From Viola odorata (Eukaryota; Streptophyta; Magnoliopsida; Malpighiales; Violaceae), in assembly GCA_963691705.1 (NCBI GenBank), contig OY829538.1:75646781-75710780 (forward strand): a stretch of DNA of 64,000 nucleotides, written 5' to 3'. Position 1 is the stretch's first letter, and each line of letters begins with the position of its first letter. The notes beneath the pieces were generated by a model. It was not told the DNA's origin, searched no databases, and saw only the letters and a list, made by a program, of their open reading frames with translations. A program made the translations under genes and the position numbers. This document shows, piece after piece, positions 61,455 through 64,000 of the stretch.

Positions 61455-62645
61455 ATGGGAGGTGGTCATGATGCACATGAGCTCAAAAAGAACAAGTCTA
61501 GAGTTATCAAAATAGACTCCGAAAAATCTTGGGTTTTTTTTCTCACTCAAGCTACCAATCGAAGCTGCCCGGTAAGTGATTTTCCTTTTTTTCGCGATAG
61601 GTAAAAGTAAGACTCGAACTCGCACGCTAGCATTTTATGATTTGGGTGTTTAAAATGAAGTTAAATTTAAGGGTGATGAGAATTATTTTTGCAATGGGTT
61701 TCTTTATTTTTCTTATTTCTGGGTACATTGTAGGTTGTGGTGCACTTTACAGCTTTTTGGTGCATACCTTCAATAGCCATGAATCCTTTCTTTGAGCAAC
61801 TAGCCATGACCTATAAAGATGTTCTTTTCCTCTCAGTTGATGTGGATGAGATTAAGGTAATTAAATTCTTTCTGTTCAACTAATTAATTACCATCTGCAA
61901 ACTGCAAATGATTCTAGGGCTTGAAGTCAATTTTTATATAAATTATAAGATCTTTTGGGCTTCGGCCCATTTTTTTTTTATCTATTCTCCAAGAGTTAAT
62001 TATAGGATTAATAATAAGTTAAACACTTGCTTATCGGGGAAAAAAAATGTTAAACACTTGCTTGCATGTGACATACTGAATACTAATAAGTTAAACACCA
62101 ATTAATGTCAAGATTCTTATATCAACTAGGTCTAACTCTATCATAGTCTTAGGTCACATGACTTTGTCTTTTATCTTAATTATATTTGTGCTATACATCA
62201 CCAAATTATAATAAATCCAAATTAATCCTTATCCAAAAATCAATAATGACCAATAAAATATATATATATACCAAAATGAAATGATACAAACCATACATTC
62301 CTTTTTAGATAAAATATTCTTTGCAGAAAGATTCGATTCGATAGTAATCAAATTAGATTATTTTTTGTTCGAAATTGATAAAATATATCTAACAATACCG
62401 AATAAATAATGATTGTTTAGATTAATTTGTTATTAATATATTTTTGGGTTGGGCTTTTTACTATTGGACCCATACAGGGGGTAGCTGCGAAGATGGAGGT
62501 AAGGGCCATGCCAACGTTTGTCATGATGAAGGGAGGGAACGAGGTTGACAAGCTTGTGGGTGCTAATCCAGAGGAGATGAGGAAAAGGATTGATGGTTTT
62601 GTTCACTCTATTCGTGCATGTAATAATAATAATAAATCTACCTAG
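61455..62645 (+). CDS. CXXS1: Thioredoxin-like CXXS1 (monothiol CIPS site)
   Basis: Exons are 61455-61571 (117 bp), 61734-61856 (123) and 62478-62645 (168), totalling 408 bp or 135 residues. A short polar start (MGGGHDAHELKKNKSR) leads to a thioredoxin fold: RVIKIDSEKSWVFFLTQA, VVVHFTAFWCIPSIAMNPFF, LFLSVDVDEIK, then VRAMPTFVMMKGG with the cis-Pro and VDKLVGANPEEMRKRIDGF. The active site is C49-I-P-S52, the CxxS form, so the resolving cysteine is replaced by Ser as in Arabidopsis CXXS1, which shows disulfide-isomerase activity. All three exons are in phase 0. The C-terminus carries a (AAT)n-encoded Asn run (NNNNKST). Confidence 0.95.
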
Positions 62646-63963
62646 ATGTTGTGCGCGGTCTACGTTAAATCTACATTAACTACGATTACTTTACTATATT
62701 TTTATCGTGTCTCGTATCGGATATCAATACTCAATAGACATTAATACGATATATGTCGAACTCATCAACTCTCAATTCTCATACTAAACTCTAAGTTCTA
62801 AGTTGATCGAAAAACATTGGTGGGACGGATTTCATATGTCCTAATCTTACCGTTTCTATGAAATCACCAGCTACTAGCTAATTTGTGCCTTGCCACACGT
62901 CATCCCGGTACTTGTGAGTTGTGACGTTATCCTATCCAGTATCCACACACACAGCATGAAACACGCCGTGCACTGCTCTACCATTTTGGCTAACGAACGT
63001 ATACAACAACGGATCGATAGAAAAATCACTGGCAAAGTGCGGGGTTAGGGAGAAAATTTGGTGTTTGTAAGATTCGATCTCTTGTAAACATTAGGCCTAA
63101 CACATGTATTTGAACCGCGAAAGAACACCAAATTCACATAAATAAATTCAAATTCATGTAAACAAGATCTAATAATTTGAAAGAGATAAAAGGTACTTGG
63201 ATACTTTAAAGAAGAGAGGTTGATTAATTAATATTTTTATCATATTTTATCCTTGTTAAATCCAAATCAAAATTTTAGACAAGAGACTCATTCTATTTCA
63301 CAAGATAATAAAAGATAAATGATTTAAATTTCTCTCTTAATTAATGGGTTTATCTCTTATTTATTTAAATAAAACACAACTATCGAGTTTTTTTATAAAA
63401 AAAATATATATAAATTTCAATTGGTAATTGGTGTCAGTACTTTGGTACAATTCAAAAGTGAATTTTGAGTATTTTGAGTTCACTAGATTCTAATTAGTAT
63501 AAGCAGTTCGACATTTTCACATTTTAAGTAAAAAATCGTTGATTCAATTTTGTGTATGAAAAAAAGTATTTGCTAATAGCACCTTATATTTTAATAGACT
63601 AAACTGGTGTGAATAAAAAAAAAAATTATTTCTTATGCATTGGATAAAAAATAAAAAAAGTCAAACAATTATTTCTTCTTATTTTCACAAAAAAAGGAAA
63701 ATCTTAATAATTGTCTAAAAGAGGAGGCCCATGAAGTGAAGGCCCAGCCCATTTGCATATTCTGTGCTGGTGGAGTCCTTACGCACGACAATGACGAAGA
63801 TTCACCTCCACCACTCTCCTTCCCGAGAAAATAATTTTTTTTTTACAAAAGCCCTTCCTTTTTTTCCTCTCTCCCCAAGCACGCTTCGCCGGAAAACCCC
63901 AACGCAACAATTTTCCGGCCAGATATAATACTATACCAGTCATCATAGAAACCAGGCCACGCA
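62646..63963. other. Intergenic region and promoter of the right-edge gene
   Basis: AT-rich up to about 63700. Two GGCCCA site II-like motifs follow at about 63726-63732 and 63741-63747. The T/C-rich leader before the ATG at 63964 fits a 5' UTR. Confidence 0.45.
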
Positions 63964-64000
63964 ATGTTGTCCCCGGTAAACACCAATTGGCTGTGCGAGT
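63964..64000 (+). CDS. First codons of a possible bHLH gene (cut by the window end)
   Basis: ATG at 63964 opens MLSPVNTNWLCE and runs off the window. The start resembles the MVSPENTNWL-type N-terminus of subgroup IVc bHLH factors (ILR3/bHLH115 relatives, iron-deficiency regulators). A promoter with site II elements lies upstream. Twelve codons are too few for certainty. Confidence 0.35.
   Translation, partial: MLSPVNTNWLCE

Noticed and set aside
63779..63964. 61-codon minus-strand ORF at the right edge
   Set aside because: Antisense to the promoter and leader of the right-edge gene; low-complexity Lys/Arg content.

Overview
The window is nuclear DNA of a flowering plant, most likely a eudicot. 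The genes are split by many GT-AG introns, the intergenic DNA is AT-rich with MITEs and LTR remnants, and the recognisable genes are plant-specific: a SYP5 Qc-SNARE, a class I formin, PNSL3 of the chloroplast NDH complex, CPSF30 with a YTH domain, thioredoxin-like CXXS1, TOM7, a class VI small heat-shock protein and an ATK-type kinesin-14. I cannot name the species from sequence alone.

The layout falls into two halves. The left half (about 1-36.7 kb) holds broken or mobile material. It contains a Mutator-like MITE, a small four-helix membrane protein gene (2646-3104), a foldback MITE, an internal duplication with LTR-like DNA, a berberine-bridge-enzyme scrap, a scrambled MCCase-beta pseudogene, a hAT-type element, and a diacylglycerol kinase gene with a frameshift, a solo LTR in an intron and a lost 3' end. 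Next come a 2.4-kb near-perfect palindrome built from NLR resistance-gene fragments, a SAPS-domain (PP6 regulatory subunit) pseudogene and a CPSF30-YTH pseudogene. The right half (36.8-64 kb) holds genes that look intact: SYP5 (-), formin FH5-like (-), HSP21.7 (+), TOM7-1 (-), tRNA-Ala(AGC), kinesin-14 (+), PNSL3 (-), CXXS1 (+) and the first codons of a possible bHLH gene (+). Exon lengths and phases of the multi-exon genes in this half were checked arithmetically and close to complete reading frames. TOM7-1 is a single uninterrupted ORF.

Two structures stand out. (1) At 6.0-7.9 kb, a copy of the 3' part of the SYP5 gene (source 36756-38207) is joined to a copy of the 5' part of the membrane-protein gene (source 2888-about 3343). 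The junction keeps the frame and every splice site is kept, so the locus can encode a 169-residue chimera: two membrane helices, then a Qc-SNARE motif, then the SYP5 tail anchor. Both the chimera and the full SYP5 carry His where the SNARE zero-layer Gln is expected. (2) At 19963-22390, arms of about 1.2 kb with a 23-nt spacer form an NLR-derived inverted repeat. It lies directly downstream of, and is transcribable from, the broken diacylglycerol kinase gene, so it is a candidate source of long hairpin RNA against NLR genes. Both are inferences from sequence; expression was not examined.
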